From Epiperipatus broadwayi (lineage: Eukaryota > Onychophora > Udeonychophora > Euonychophora > Peripatidae), in assembly GCA_028023455.1 (NCBI GenBank), contig JAQFVV010000207.1:1022208-1086207 (forward strand): a stretch of 64,000 bases of DNA. Direction: 5' to 3'. Positions 46,390-58,194 of the stretch are shown piece after piece. Below the pieces are notes generated by a model. That model saw only the letters and a program-made list of their open reading frames with translations, was not told where the DNA came from and made no database searches. Made by a program: the position numbers and the translations under genes. The first letter of the stretch is position 1, and the number at the start of each line of letters is the position of its first letter.

Positions 46390-46398
46390 ATAAAAAAA

Positions 46399-46788
46399 GT
46401 GGCAAATAGGGTTTTGGTTGAGAATATGCAGAAGAATAAAAGTAATAAAAAAATTAACAAAGAAAGTGAAAATGATATTAATGCTAAATGGGGAAAGTAC
46501 TTAGAAAGAAAAAAGTTGGCTAAAATGGATAATTATAGAGAGAGGATGAAGGTGAATAGTAAATTGTTGGAGGATATTAATAAAAGTGGAAGAGATGGGA
46601 GTAAAAAATTTTGGAACTACATTAAAAGGAGAAATGTAGGGGAAAGAGAGATAGTATTAATAGATGATGAGGGAATAGAGTGTAGCTCTAGAGAAGAATT
46701 AGAGAGAATCTTAAATATATATGTAATGGATATAGAAAAGATGTTAGATGTGAAGGACTTAGTGATAAAAAACATGAAAGCATTTTAG
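46399..46788 (+). pseudogene. CR1-like ORF2, linker between endonuclease and transcriptase
   Basis: 129 residues, highly charged and probably helical. KKFWNYIKRR (about residues 73-82) and GIECSSREELERILNIY match the FW-x-x-IK...E-x-x-EIL-x-x-Y pattern that precedes the transcriptase in CR1 and Jockey-group LINEs. Confidence 0.75.
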
Positions 46789-46808
46789 TAATAGGAATAT
46801 TAGGTTCA

Positions 46809-47296
46809 CAAAAAATGAACTGAATGAGGCAGGGAACAGATTGAAAAGTGGAAAGGCAAGAGGTTTATATGGATGTGCAGCAGAGATGGTAATGAATTTA
46901 GGGCATAGAGCAGGAACAAAGTTATTATCATGTTTTAATAAGATGGCACAGAAGAGAGTTTTTCTGGTTAGTTGGAGTAATACAAGAATAAGATTATTAC
47001 TTAAAGGAAATGGTAAGTATTATAGAAAGTTAAATAATTATAGACCGATAGTGGTAACATCAGTTTTGTATAAAGTTTTCCCATATATGGTAGCTGGAAG
47101 AGTTGTAAAATGGATGGAAGAGAATAATGTAGTGGGAGAAATGCAAGGAGGTTTTAGGTCAGATAGGCATATAAGAGATAGTTTGTTTGTAGTTACACAA
47201 CTTATGGAGATGAGTAGGAATTCAGGTAGATTGTTATATACGAGTATTATAGATATAGAGAAAGCATATGATAGAGTAAATAACAATAGATTATGA
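46809..47296 (+). pseudogene. CR1-like ORF2, reverse transcriptase fingers and first palm block
   Basis: The frame opens at 46809 (KNELNEAGNRLKSGKARGLYG, where active copies read GKA-x-G-x-DG), so the usual D is lost. NNYRPIVVTSVLYKVF, MQGGFRSDRHIRDSLF and DIEKAYDRVNNNRL follow, the last carrying the first catalytic aspartate. A TGA at 47294 ends the frame at the place of the usual LW. Confidence 0.82.
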
Positions 47297-47389
47297 GTAA
47301 GATTAGAAAATTTGGGAATGGATGAAGCTTTAGTAAATATTATTAAGAAAATAAAAAAATAATTATTATACTTACCAATTAGGGGATAT

Positions 47390-48025
47390 AGAATCAGGCA
47401 AAGTTAAAAGTGGGGTGGGATTAAGGCAAGAATGCTCTATTTCATCTATTTTATTTTTATTTGTATTTGAGTAAAATGGAGAAAGCAATAGAAAGACTAA
47501 GAAGAGGTATAGAGGTACCGTTAATAGGTGGCAAGGGAGTATATACTTTGTCGGGTCTTTTTTTGTGGATATATCTTTTTGTGTGCAGAAAAAAGAGAAG
47601 ATATGGAAATTATGTTGAGGACATCTGCAAGGGTGGGTAAAGAGATGGGGATTAAATTTAGTGAATAAAAATCAAATATAATGATGGTTAATACTGGGGA
47701 AAAAGAAGTAGAGTTTTTATTGGGAGATATAAAGTTAAGTGTGGTGGATAGATATAAGTATTTGGAAATCATCTTATGTAATCAGGAAGATTGCTTGGAT
47801 GAATGGGAGAAAAAAATGGTAAATGAAGCAAAGAAAAGAAAGGGTTTGGTAAAGAGACTAACAGTATTTTCATATAATAAATATGATGTAGCTAGAATTG
47901 TATGGAAAAGAGTTGCAGTAGCAGGGTTAACATATGGTAATGTTGCATTATGTGTTAGTAAAATTGTTTTAGATTATTTAGAGAAAGTACAAAGGGAAGT
48001 AAGAAGACATGCATTTTATGCATAG
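47390..48025 (+). pseudogene. CR1-like ORF2, decayed catalytic palm and following region
   Basis: At about 47400-47470 the frame reads VKSGVGLRQECSISSILFLF, the GLRQGCPLSP-type block with glycine lost. About 47550-47600 should hold the F-ADD box but reads FFVDIS, so one catalytic aspartate is gone. The later frame at 47681-48025 reads DRYKYLEIILCNQED and KRLTVFSYNKYDVARIVWKRV, the post-palm region. Copy 3 at 49775-50010 keeps a better version of the same palm segment. Confidence 0.75.
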
Positions 48026-48780
48026 AAGTGGACAGCAAAGGAGGCAATTCAAGGAGAAATGGGATGGTCAAATTTTTATATGAGAGATGCAAAAAGTATA
48101 ATGAAAATGTTTGGTAGGTTGCAGTTTATGGATAGTAAAAGAATAGCCAAAATAGTGTTTAATTGGGTTATGAATAAAGGGCAGGTAACAAAATGGGTGA
48201 GAAAGTTAATGCGGTATGCAAAAGATTTGGATAAAGAATTTATATCAGTATACTTGTATAAAAGATGAGATGATTGTGTTAAGAGGATTGTTGAGTGTTG
48301 TAGTGGTAAGGAATGGGATAAAAGAATAGAAGCATTAATAAAAAATAAGGAGCTGGAGTGATGGAGAACTAGTATGAAGGGTAAGAAGAGTTTAAATATA
48401 TATATATATAGAAGTAAATGGAACATTAGATGTGAGTTAATTTATGATAATAGTAAGGAAATTAGTTTCTTGTTTAAGGCTTGAACGGGATCTTTAGCAG
48501 CAAGAGAATATACATGTAAATGGAAAACTATGGGTAATTTAATGTGCAAATTGTGTAAGGAAGGTATAGAAAATATTAGGCATCTGTTGATTGAATGTAA
48601 ATGCTTGAAAGCAGAAAGAGTACAGTTAATGAAGTTATGGGAGAATAGATATGAACAAAATGATTATACAGAAAGTGAGTTATTGGTTTTTATGCTGGGT
48701 TTGTGAAAAGATAAGGGGGATTTAGATATAAAGGCCATAGAGTTGACAAAGATTTTGTTGTGGAAATAGGATGGGGCAGA
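48026..48780 (+). pseudogene. CR1-like ORF2, C-terminal region with zinc knuckle
   Basis: Pieces in several frames read EMGWSNFYMRDAKSIMKMF (48059-48268), then KWKTMGNLMCKLC and EGIENIRHLLIEC at about 48520-48600. The latter is a C-x2-C...H-x4-C knuckle typical of the end of CR1 and Jockey-group ORF2. The region after it (LLVFMLGL, ELTKILLWK) precedes the 3' untranslated part. Confidence 0.75.
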
Positions 48781-48905
48781 ATATGGAAAGACTTAGAGGG
48801 GGGAATAAAAAATAAAGTGGCTAACAGGTTTATCTGGGCATAATTGCTGAGATATTCTTGACTTCATTTAAGGAGAAGCCAAAATACATCACATCACATA
48901 TATAT

Positions 48906-49768
48906 AAACAGCAAAAAGGCAATTCAAAGAGAAATGGGATGGTCAAGTTTTCATATGAGAGATGCAAAAAGTAAAATAAAAATATTTGTTAGATTGCAGT
49001 TTATGGATAATAAAAGAATAACTAAAATAGTATTTAATTGGTTTATGAGTAAAGGGCAGGTAACAAGATGGGTGAGAAAGGTAATACGGTATGCAAAAGA
49101 TTTGGATAAAGAATTTATATTTGTATATTTGTACAAAAGATGGGATGATTGTGTTAGGAGGATTGTTGAGTGTTATAGTGGTAAGGAATGGGATAAAAGA
49201 ATAGATTTATTAATAAAGAATAGGGAGTTAGAGAGATGGATAACTAGCATGGAAAGTAAAAAGAGTTTAAATATATATAGAAATAAACAGAATATTAGCT
49301 GTGAGTTAATTTATGATAATAGTAAGGAAAGTAGTTTAATGTTTAAGGCTCAAACAGGATCTTTAACACCAAAAGAATTACATGTAAATGGAAAAATATG
49401 GGTGATTTACTCTATAAATTATGTAAGGAAGAAATAGAAAATATTAGGCATTTGTTAATTAAATGTAAATGCTCGAAAACAGAAAGGGCGCATATAATAA
49501 AGTTATGGGAAAATAAATATGAAAAAAAGTGATTATACAGAAAGTAGATTATTGGTTTTTATGCTGGGTTTGAAAAAAGATAAGGGGGATTTAAATATAA
49601 AGGCTGTAGAGTTGACAAAGATTATGTTGTGGAAATGGGATGGAGCAGAATATGGAAAAAATTAGACTGGGGAATGTAAAATTAAGTAGCTAACAAGTTT
49701 TTCTTGGTATAATTGCTGAGAAATTCTTGACTTCATTTAAAAAGAAGCTACAGTACATCGCATCACAT
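48906..49768 (+). mobile_element. CR1-like LINE, copy 2, 5'-truncated 3' end
   Basis: Begins with ACAGCAAAAAGGCAATTC, matching copy 1 from about 48030, directly after the ATCAC tail of copy 1. It runs through the same C-terminal coding region and 3' untranslated part to the same ATCAC-type tail (49756-49768). The open part at 48934-49437 keeps 167 residues in one frame, and is better preserved than copy 1. The first cysteine of the knuckle is changed (YKLC). Copy 2 sits in the tail of copy 1 in the same orientation, so the pair looks like a tandem array. Confidence 0.88.
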
Positions 49769-49774
49769 CACATA

Positions 49775-50010
49775 TGTATCAGTTAAAGTTAAAAATGGGA
49801 TGGGACTGAGGCAATGATGCCCTATATCACCTATTTTGTTTATGTTGTATTTGAATGAAATGGAGAGAGTAATAGAAAGACTAGAAAGAGAGATAGAGAT
49901 ACCATTAATAGGTGGCAAGAGAGTATATACTTTGTCGGGTCTTTTTTTGCAGATAATGTCTTGTTTTCTTTCCAAACGAATACTGAGGTATAAAAAATGC
50001 TGACACTTGA
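49775..50010 (+). mobile_element. CR1-like LINE, copy 3, internal palm fragment
   Basis: Starts just after the tail of copy 2 and matches copy 1 at about 47390-47620. Translation gives VKVKNGMGLRQ, a stop, CPISPILFMLYLNEMERVIE, then YTLSGLFFADNVLFSF, the F-ADD box with the second D changed to N. It lacks the 3' end of the element, so it is truncated on both sides. It may be a remnant of an element whose 3' part was deleted or lies elsewhere. Confidence 0.82.
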
Positions 50011-51744
50011 TCATCATCAATGGTAAGTTATTTTACACATGACACTCTTAATTCAGTTTTCTCTATCATTTGATCAGTTTTACTGTGTTCATTACATTTT
50101 TAAAAATATAATTGAATAATTCATAAAATTCCATGCCCCAAAACTGGTAGAGCAAGTCACAATCCATAAATCCTGAGCTTCAGAATATGCCACACTACGA
50201 CTGTAACCTAATAATGCAAGGACCTTACAATATATAACTATTTTATATAAACAATATATAACATAATCAAAGCACATGCATATACACAGTCATTCAACTA
50301 GTTGAATAGGTCGTGAAACAGTTTTGTATTCTGACAATTATATAAATAATATGATTAAATAAATGAACATCTCATCTGTAACAGTCTATATGTAATATAC
50401 TTAGTTTTAACATCGAAGCATTATGAATCTTTATATAACAATTAGCAGAAAATTTAGAATATTTAACATTCTGTTACAACTACCGTTTTTACTGCTTTAC
50501 TATTTCTTGAATCTGCTTTGTTAAACGAACCGTTATTTCAAACCAAACAATATAAGAAATGTTCGAATTTATTTATTTATAATTAAGCATAAACGGGAAA
50601 AAAATATCTTTTTTTCAAAAGGAACTAAAATAATTACTTATCCTTATTTCAGTGGAACAGCATTTCCTTCATATCAGGGGGTGCACTGAATGTGTAATGT
50701 TATAATCTTTTATATAAATGTGGGGTTAGAATTCATCTGACTTGAATTACTAATAACCCTCATTAAGGTGGGATTTATGTTATTAAAATTGTTTTTGATT
50801 TTAAATTATTTACCACTACACTATCTTAGATAATTATCTATAGTCTTTCGATTAAAATTTTAAAAAGTGGGTGAAAAATAAAAACATGTTTTGCATTTCA
50901 AATACTCATAAGAGACGCCACCCAATTATTTGACAGCTTTGAAATTTTAAAAGATTTTTAGCATTAATTGGAAATTAAAAATGATATATATATAGAGTGT
51001 GTCCATACTTTTTTATTAAGTCGGTTTATTTTAAAAGCAGGCAATCCAATAATAAAAAAAAAGATTACTTCTGATGTGCTGAGCTAAAGGTTTTGAAAAT
51101 AAATATTACATAGAAGACTTAAAGAATAATATAGTGTAATTTTCACTTCACCACTCTCATGCAAGATAGAAACTGATTTCTATCAGCTTTTAAGATTTTG
51201 TGGAGGGGTGAATAAAACATAAGACCAAAGTCATGTAAAAATATGTATGATTCCCAACACTTATTATTGGCCCAGATTACATTCTTCTACACACATCCTT
51301 ATTATTATTCGGTATATATATAGATATCCAATTACTGCAGATTAATTAATAAATGTCAAACTTACTATCTCACAACTTTGACATAAATCACCTAATGAAA
51401 GTTTATTAATAATTATTATTAGTCATGAGATTATCCACATCAAAAATAATATTTCTGTAGTGTAATTTTTACTACACAAATGTTATTCATACAGTGAAAA
51501 ATCTTAGTCTAATGATTCACTAATAAAAATATTAATATTATGCAGAAAAAATTGAAATTTAATAAGAATTGAAACAAACAATTATGAAAATAAAATTAGA
51601 GGAATTCACAAAAGTTAAAAATAGTCAAAAACATTTTGCTCAATGATTGTGACATTATTTTATTTGTAATTATACAATGAACTATTCGAATATCTAGAAA
51701 GAAATTTAAATGTCCTGCGTATTTAGTGCACTGGGAGATTATCA
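50011..51744. other. AT-rich sequence without a recognisable gene
   Basis: No coding or repeat signal could be supported. Minus-strand open frames at 49763-50020 and 50092-50277 have no family features. Confidence 0.5.
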
Positions 51745-51940
51745 AATTCTGGATGATAATGAAGTCAGACCGATTCCAGTTTTGCCATTTCCAGTGTGAT
51801 CAACTCCTGAACAGTAATTTGCTTTCATGTACTCCATGATTTGATGCAGTGGTACGGTATCAAAGTCTGGAGAATGGACTCCATTTCAGGCACTTATAGA
51901 ACCTTTTATAACATCCTGAGCAATGAATGCAATTAATTCT
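51745..51940 (+). repeat. Dispersed repeat, copy 2
   Basis: CAGTTTTGCCATTTCCAGTGTGA and AGAACCTTTTATAACATCCTGA match the segment at 44680-44805 in order and orientation, with about 75 extra bases between the blocks. Class unknown. Confidence 0.45.
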
Positions 51941-52059
51941 TTATATTAATGTTAATTGTCTTAAGAAAAATTCAAAATTATTTAATCCTTCCAAATAATT
52001 TCAGATGTTAGTAAGAGTTATATAGTTTTCCTCTTAGTTTCAGATGTTTCTGGTCTGCC

Positions 52060-52175
52060 CAATGACAGTAGTGGACTGGGAATACTAAGTGATCCAGGTT
52101 TGATTCCCATTCTGGTGGTCATTGGTCAAGCCAGCAATACATGAAAATGAGAGAAAAATAATACCATTTGTAACA
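52060..52175 (+). mobile_element. tRNA-derived SINE, copy 2
   Basis: AGGTTTGATTCCC (about 52096-52108) is a good RNA polymerase III B-box. The sequence after it, through CAAGCCAGCAATACATGAAA and GAGAAAAATAATACC, matches the 3' part of the SINE at 35189-35335. The tRNA-like head before the B-box is diverged. Confidence 0.72.
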
Positions 52176-54824
52176 TTATGTTATGATATTAATAACAGAT
52201 GAATGTATTTGAAAAGTTTAAATAAAGTTTGAATTTTTCTAAAGATATTCAATGATAAATTTTCAGTTGATAAATATAAACCACCATATAATTGCAAGTA
52301 GTCAAAAACCCATATGAGTATATGGAAAAAGACTGAACTGGAACATAGACATTTAATGAAACTGTCTGATGACATATAATCAAGTGTCAATGCAATTATC
52401 TCTTCTTTACTTTCAATGTAATATATATATATATTGAAGTGGTAAATCTGTGGTACATATTTAACTTCACTGCCTGATGACATTACATACCTTTAAAGTA
52501 GGGTTTGAACCTGTTTATGTGTTTATTTGGTCATCCAGGAATGTTAAGCATGCACATATACACATATCACTTCCACCTTGTTTATTTAAGAAAAAGGTTA
52601 TGTGTAACCAGTTAAATTATTATTTTAGCTTAAGTATATTTTATTTTCAAGCTTATAAATTTCCTTCATTTAAATAATTGTGTATGTGCGTATATGTATT
52701 ACAGATATAAAAATAAATACAATTAATGTAGAGCTAAAGCAATGCCAGAAATTCTAAAAAAATATTATTACAATTTTAAAATGTCAAAAATACGTTTAAA
52801 TAATCTGCTTTCTGGAACGTATTGTTTACATCTTCCAATATTGCTAAATTTCAAGTATAGGAGGAGCAGAAGTTCTAGGAATGCGCAAAAGGAGTTCAAA
52901 TGACTCTTCTCTCTGGTATTTGTGTAGAGAGTGGTAATAAAATGGACTGTGAGTAAAAGGAATTTGCCTCCCTGATCTTAAATCGCCTCTGTCCTGCCTC
53001 CCTGCTATGCCATCGCTGCTTGAAAACTGTTGTGCTTAATTATAAAAGAATATTGGAAGATGCCTACCATTATTTTATTAATATTGTGCCTTCGTGTTCA
53101 AACTTCGTGTAGTTATCTTAAATGGCCACCATAAATAATAAAGGTAATCCGTTTTGCCGAAGAATAAACTCTTAATTTTCCTCACTTCATTTCTGTCCTA
53201 AATCTTAATTGTAATCAGAATGTAACTTTTATTTATTTGATAAATGACTGTAAACTAATTATCATTAAATTTATGATTTTCTCTTAAGTTTTCAACTTGT
53301 TCTTTGAAACGCTAAGCACAGAATTATGTACTTTAAACCTATCATTAGTTTTAAAGTTTCACACTCTAATTATTTTATTTCATGCGGCAAAACTTATTTT
53401 AAATATATCTCTTATTAAATTAGTTTTAGTATGCTAATGTTTTAATCTAGCGAACTTATATTATTTCAATCATCATTCCAATATTTTGGAATGTTTAATT
53501 AGTTTAAACATAAAATTTCTTATTGAACGCTATTCGCTCAGTTAAATATTTTGAAATTATGGTTAATGGCAGATTGTTTAAAAATCAGATCACTATCGAT
53601 ATTTAAATGCAATTTATGTTCTTTTAATAAACTTGATTATTAATATACTTAATAACTATTTATTGTTTATATGCCATTAAGAGTTAAATTGCTTATAATG
53701 TATTGTCATTTAAAATACTTGGACTTGTTAAATAGGAAAATAATATTTTTCCCTCTTCTATATTCGACATCCTAAATTTATTAAAGTTATACGTATGATG
53801 CTGAGTGGGTTATTATTCTATCATGGTGTTACGCATGCTATTATTGCTTTATATAAGCTTAAATTATTTCATTAGTCATTGAAGACTTAAGCCATATTCG
53901 CGTTGCTTACTTATGATAGCATTTAAAGAATTATATTTTGCTTTATTATATTTACTCATCCAAAATCCGGATTTTCTTCACGTAACTCGTAGAGGAATGA
54001 AGTTTGATATAACCGATCTCAAGATAAGCATTAGAGTATTAAGGCTCTGCATGTGACACATTGGAGGGCATGCCATGGAATCCTTACCACTCATATTTTT
54101 GAATATAGCCTTGTGATAAATACAAGCGGAATCATATATGTGATAAAATCTTCCGGTCTAAAGACGGACATCTTCTCCATTTTACGCTATTATTATAAGT
54201 CAGCACTGCGAGTTCGTTTATGTATAGTTCTCATATTAACTATAAGACGTAGCGCAGTGATGTTTGTAAACCACTCATTTTATAATTAGTCGAATATTTT
54301 AGGATTGTCATAGTAAAGTTAATTTAGGCTAACCCATTCCTCATTTGTACAGGTCCAAATATGCTCATAAACAATAAATTGTTAAGTATCATATCAAGAG
54401 TAAAACTCTCTGTAGAGATGAATTTGTAAACGCCCTTATCATTACTTTAAAGTAATGGTTACAGCATTGATAACATTGATTTATTATTATCTGTAACTTA
54501 TTAGCATACTAAATCAGTTACTTATATGCAAAGTAAACCACATTAAATCTGTGCTATGTTTTCTAATGTAAATTAAATTGTTTATATTTATTAAATTATT
54601 ATGTTTTAATAATTACTCATTCGTTTGTGTCTTACTGAATCTCATTCATTGAATTCCATTTAATACTTATAAATAATATTAATCTTATTTAGAAGTTATA
54701 ACATTATCTTAAATAAACATTTATCTCTGAGTTATTCTGTCTTTGCTCATTCTGGATGGATACTAATTTTATAATTCATGTTTCTTTTGCAATGCTAGCT
54801 GTGTGCAATTTATTTAGTCTTATA
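52176..54824. other. Sequence without a supported gene; one GC-richer patch
   Basis: A patch at about 52860-53150 is less AT-rich, with GCCTCCCTG-type words. It also contains TATAAAAG at 53041 and a possible splice donor at about 53140 (AAAGGTAAT). It could be a promoter with a first exon or part of an LTR. Open frames at 52181-52483 (minus) and 54053-54289 (plus) have no recognisable domain. Confidence 0.4.
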
Positions 54825-54832
54825 GATTTTGG
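54825..54832 (+). repeat. Possible 8-bp target-site duplication, left
   Basis: GATTTTGG lies directly outside the left terminus at 54833. GATTTTCT lies directly outside the right terminus at 60933. Six of eight bases agree, so the small and giant foldbacks together may be a single insertion unit. A chance match in AT-rich DNA is possible. Confidence 0.4.
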
Positions 54833-55297
54833 GGTGCTGATTTAGTATGCGCTCACGACCGCCATTTTGAATTACAAGAACCACCCAAACCATGCTGAAA
54901 CATCCAACCGATAAATGACATCGCTCAAAATGGCCATTTTCGTAGGAAAAAAAAACAAAAATAGGAATTTTCATATTAATATTTTAATCACGTGATTTTT
55001 TTTTTATTAAAATTGCTATTTTTGTGTTTTAATATTTTAATCACGTGATTTTTTTATGAAAATTGTGATTTTTGTGTTTTAATATAATCACGTGATTTTT
55101 TAATGAAAATTAAGATTTTTATGTTTTACCATTTTAGTCACGTGATTGACTAATATGAAAATTCCTATTTTTGTTTTTTTTTTCCTACGAAAATGGCCAT
55201 TTTGAGCGATGTCATTTATCGGTTGGATGTTTCAGCATGGTTTGGGTGGTTCTTGTAATTCAAAATGGCGGCCGTGAGCACATACTAAATCGACACC
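54833..55297. mobile_element. Small foldback element with CACGTG arrays
   Basis: Termini are GGTGCTGATTTAGTATGCGC and the complement of GGTGTCGATTTAGTATGTGC. Arms of about 150 bases include the GGCCGCCATTTTGAATT or CCGCCATTTTGAATT block, CCACCCAAACCATGC, and a poly-A/T stretch. The centre is an array of about four units of about 46 bases, each with AATCACGTGATT or a close variant. No coding capacity. It is a shortened relative of the large element that abuts it at 55298. Confidence 0.85.
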
Positions 55298-55837
55298 TTT
55301 TGTATGCGCTCACGACCGCCATTTTGAATTACAAGAACCACCCAAACCATGCTGAAACATCCAACCGATAAATGACATCGCTCAAAATGGCCATTTTCGT
55401 AGGAAAAAAAAAACAAAAATCGGAATTTTCATATTAGTCAATCACGTGACTAAAATGGTAAAACATAAAAATCTTAATTTTCATATAAAAAAATCACGTG
55501 ATTAAAATATTAAAACACAAAAATCACAATTTTCATAAAAAAATCATGTGATTAAAATATTAAAACACAAAAATAGCAATTTTAATAAAAAAAAAAATCA
55601 CGTGATTAAAATATTAAAACACAAAATCGTATATGCCAAAAGATTATAACTTATAAAATCTGAATGCTAAAAAATAATGATGAAAAGATTTTAAGCAATA
55701 ATTATATTTTCATTCACTTATAGAAATGGAATCACGAGACCAAAAAGGCGGTAAAGATCTTGAATACACGTTATCTACATCAATCTTTTTAAAAAAATCA
55801 TATTTCAGTTTATTAAACCATTTACTTCTAATCAAAA

Positions 55838-56015
55838 TCTGAATGCTAAAAATGTTAAAAAATAATGATGTAAGAAAGATCAGTGGTTGCTAGTTTCAAT
55901 TTTAGTTTGCGAGCTTATCAAACATATAACTTATAAAATCTGAATGCTAAAAATGGTAAAAAATAATGATGTAAGAAAGATCGGTGGTTGCTAGTTTGAA
56001 TTTTAGTTGGTGAGT
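55838..56015 (+). repeat. Direct duplication of about 88 bases in the left arm
   Basis: AAAATCTGAATGCTAAAAATG and the following sequence through GGTTGCTAGTTT and TATCAAACATATA occur twice in tandem. Only a short part of it (the AAAATCTGAATGCTAAAAAT word) is found in the right arm, at about 60545-60575. Confidence 0.8.
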
Positions 56016-56395
56016 TTATCAAACATATATGAACTAAAGCATATGAATTTTTAAACAGAAAAAGTGAAGGAAAAATTGATAAAAAATAAAAAAGTAAAAC
56101 GCCTGAGGCTCTATAATTAAAAAAGGTGTTGGGAAGGGACTACACTTAAAAAAATGGCGGGAAAACGTCGCATTAAATAGCATAAGGTGCTACTATCAAA
56201 AAAAAAGGGCGGGAAAAGAAAAAGAAGTGAAAATTAAAAAATACTTTAAAATAAACCAAAAACACTAATTTATATATATAGTCATAATCAAACATTGCAA
56301 AAAAAGTGCGGGGGGGGGGGGGTGGAGAAAAAGAGGTGAAAATTAAAAAATACTTTAAAATAAACCAAAAACACAATCAAAAAAAATAAATAAAT

Positions 56396-56745
56396 AACGC
56401 TATAAATCCAAGCATTATAATAGTAAATCTCAAAAAATTAAAAAATCAAAAACACTATAAATCCAAGCATTGTAATAGCAAATCTCAAAAAATTAAAAAT
56501 GCTATAAATCTAAGCATTGTAATAGTAAATCTCAAAAAATTAAAAAATCAAAAACACTATAAATCCAAGCATTGTAATAGCAAATCTCAAAAAATCAAAA
56601 ATGCTATAAATCCAAGCATTGATAGCAAATCTCAAAAAATTAAAAACACTATAAATCTAAGCATTCCAAGCATTGATAGCAAATCTCAAAAAATTAAAAA
56701 CGCTATAAATCCAAGCATTGTAATAGTAAATCTCAAAAAATTAAC
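56396..56745 (+). repeat. Tandem array of about seven units of 45-60 bases
   Basis: The unit is ACTATAAATCCAAGCATTG, then TAATAGCAAATCTCAAAAAA and TTAAAA. The seven units differ by small insertions such as an extra AAAATCAAAA. The inverted counterpart in the right arm (about 60330-60415) has only two units, which accounts for part of the difference in arm length. Confidence 0.85.
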
Positions 56746-58194
56746 GTATCTTATGGCATTTAAAAATAAATCATAAATGCTATTTGCAAAAAGAAAGCTT
56801 ATTCCTGTCTTCAACAGTATATACTAAATCAGTATTTTAAAAAACAATATTTAAAAACTATAATGCTATAAATCAGACATTGTAACGTAACATTAAACAG
56901 CCTAAAATGCTACAATGGAAAAAAGTGCGGGAAAAGAAAAAAAAGCAAAAGAAGAAGCTAATATTGAAAATTAAAAAAAATTACACAATCCTTTAAAATA
57001 AATCAAAAACGGTAATTTATAGAGTGATAATCAAACATTGTAATTGTAAATCTCAAAAAAATTAACTTATGTTAAGGCATTTTTTTAAAAAAATCGTAAA
57101 TGATATTTACAAAAACCCTTTAAAATATAGCGATCACTAGAAAAATAATAAATGCTATTTTAAAAAGCTCAGTCCGGTCTAGCAACGCTATATACTAAAT
57201 CAGTATTATAATTTTAAAAAACAATATTTAAAAACTATAATGCTATAAATCAAACATTGGGTTGTAATGTCACATTAAATAGCCAAAGGTTATACTATGG
57301 AAAAAAAGTGCGGGAAAAGAAGAGGAGGTGAACATTGAAAATTAAAAAATACTTTAAGATAAACCAAAAATGCTAATGTATATAGTGATGAAAATCAAAT
57401 ATTGCAATCGTAAATCTCAAAAAATTAACGTGTGTTAAGGCATTTTTTAAAAAAAGTCGTAAAACCTAAATATATATACATAGTGATAATTAGAAAAAAT
57501 GATAAATGCTTCTATCAAGATTACTCCGGTCTTTCAACAGTATATACTAAATCTCAAAAATCAGTATTATAATTTTAAAAAATTAAATTGGTAAATGTGA
57601 AATGGTGGGAACACCCATCACTTTCAACACTATCAACAAATAAAAAACCTAATTAACTTATTTTTAAAAATATAATATTTTACATTTGGCTTTGGGATTA
57701 TCCCTCTAACTAAGAGTTATAATAATGAATCACAAATCTGAATAATAGACAGTTAGCATTTATTTAAGTAATTTTTTACCAATATTTTAAGAATTTTAAA
57801 AAAATTACCAACATTCTCAATCGGATGGATGGTCATCGCTCAGGCTAAATTTGGTTCTTCCTAGATCTCTTCATTACTGCAACAGCACAAGCCATCAACA
57901 AATTATACTTTTAAGATTTAGGTTTATTACTGTAAAGAAGATGCCAGTAAAATTAATTTATTCAGGAAATATCGCAGCTTGATATGGTCTCTTTCAAATT
58001 TATTTTTAAAACTGTGTATTTGGGTCTCACACAAATAAGAGCAGGTATGTATGACGTAAGATAATTTCCAAGAATTAGAGTTTGGGATGGGCCTTTCTCT
58101 TACTAAGATAAAAGTGTTAAGTTAAACTTTCAAATTTAAAAAAAAGCAACTGTAAACCAGCTAATGGACTTTTATGCCTCAAGCCTAACTAGTC

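Larger units (their letters stand above)
44870..48905 (+). mobile_element. CR1-like LINE, copy 1, with ORF1 and ORF2 remnants
   Basis: Two coding regions in the order expected of CR1-group elements: an SGNH-hydrolase-like ORF1 (44975-45352) and an ORF2 (about 45430-48780) with APE endonuclease, reverse transcriptase and a C-terminal CCHC-like zinc knuckle. The plus strand is strongly purine-biased throughout (AG-rich), unlike the RTE element. Many stops, often TGG to TAG or CAA to TAA type, break ORF2. The 3' end is a short untranslated part followed by an ATCAC-type tandem repeat (48890-48902), a CR1-like simple-repeat tail. The 5' start is uncertain. Confidence 0.82.

Noticed and set aside
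47038-48426. Hydrophobic minus-strand frames that could pass for membrane proteins
   Set aside because: They lie opposite the AG-rich CR1-like ORF2; translation of the complementary CT-rich strand gives leucine, serine and phenylalanine runs.
56173-56376. 67-codon minus-strand frame with repeated phenylalanine-rich segments
   Set aside because: It is produced by repeated A-rich modules in the giant foldback and is not conserved in the right arm.
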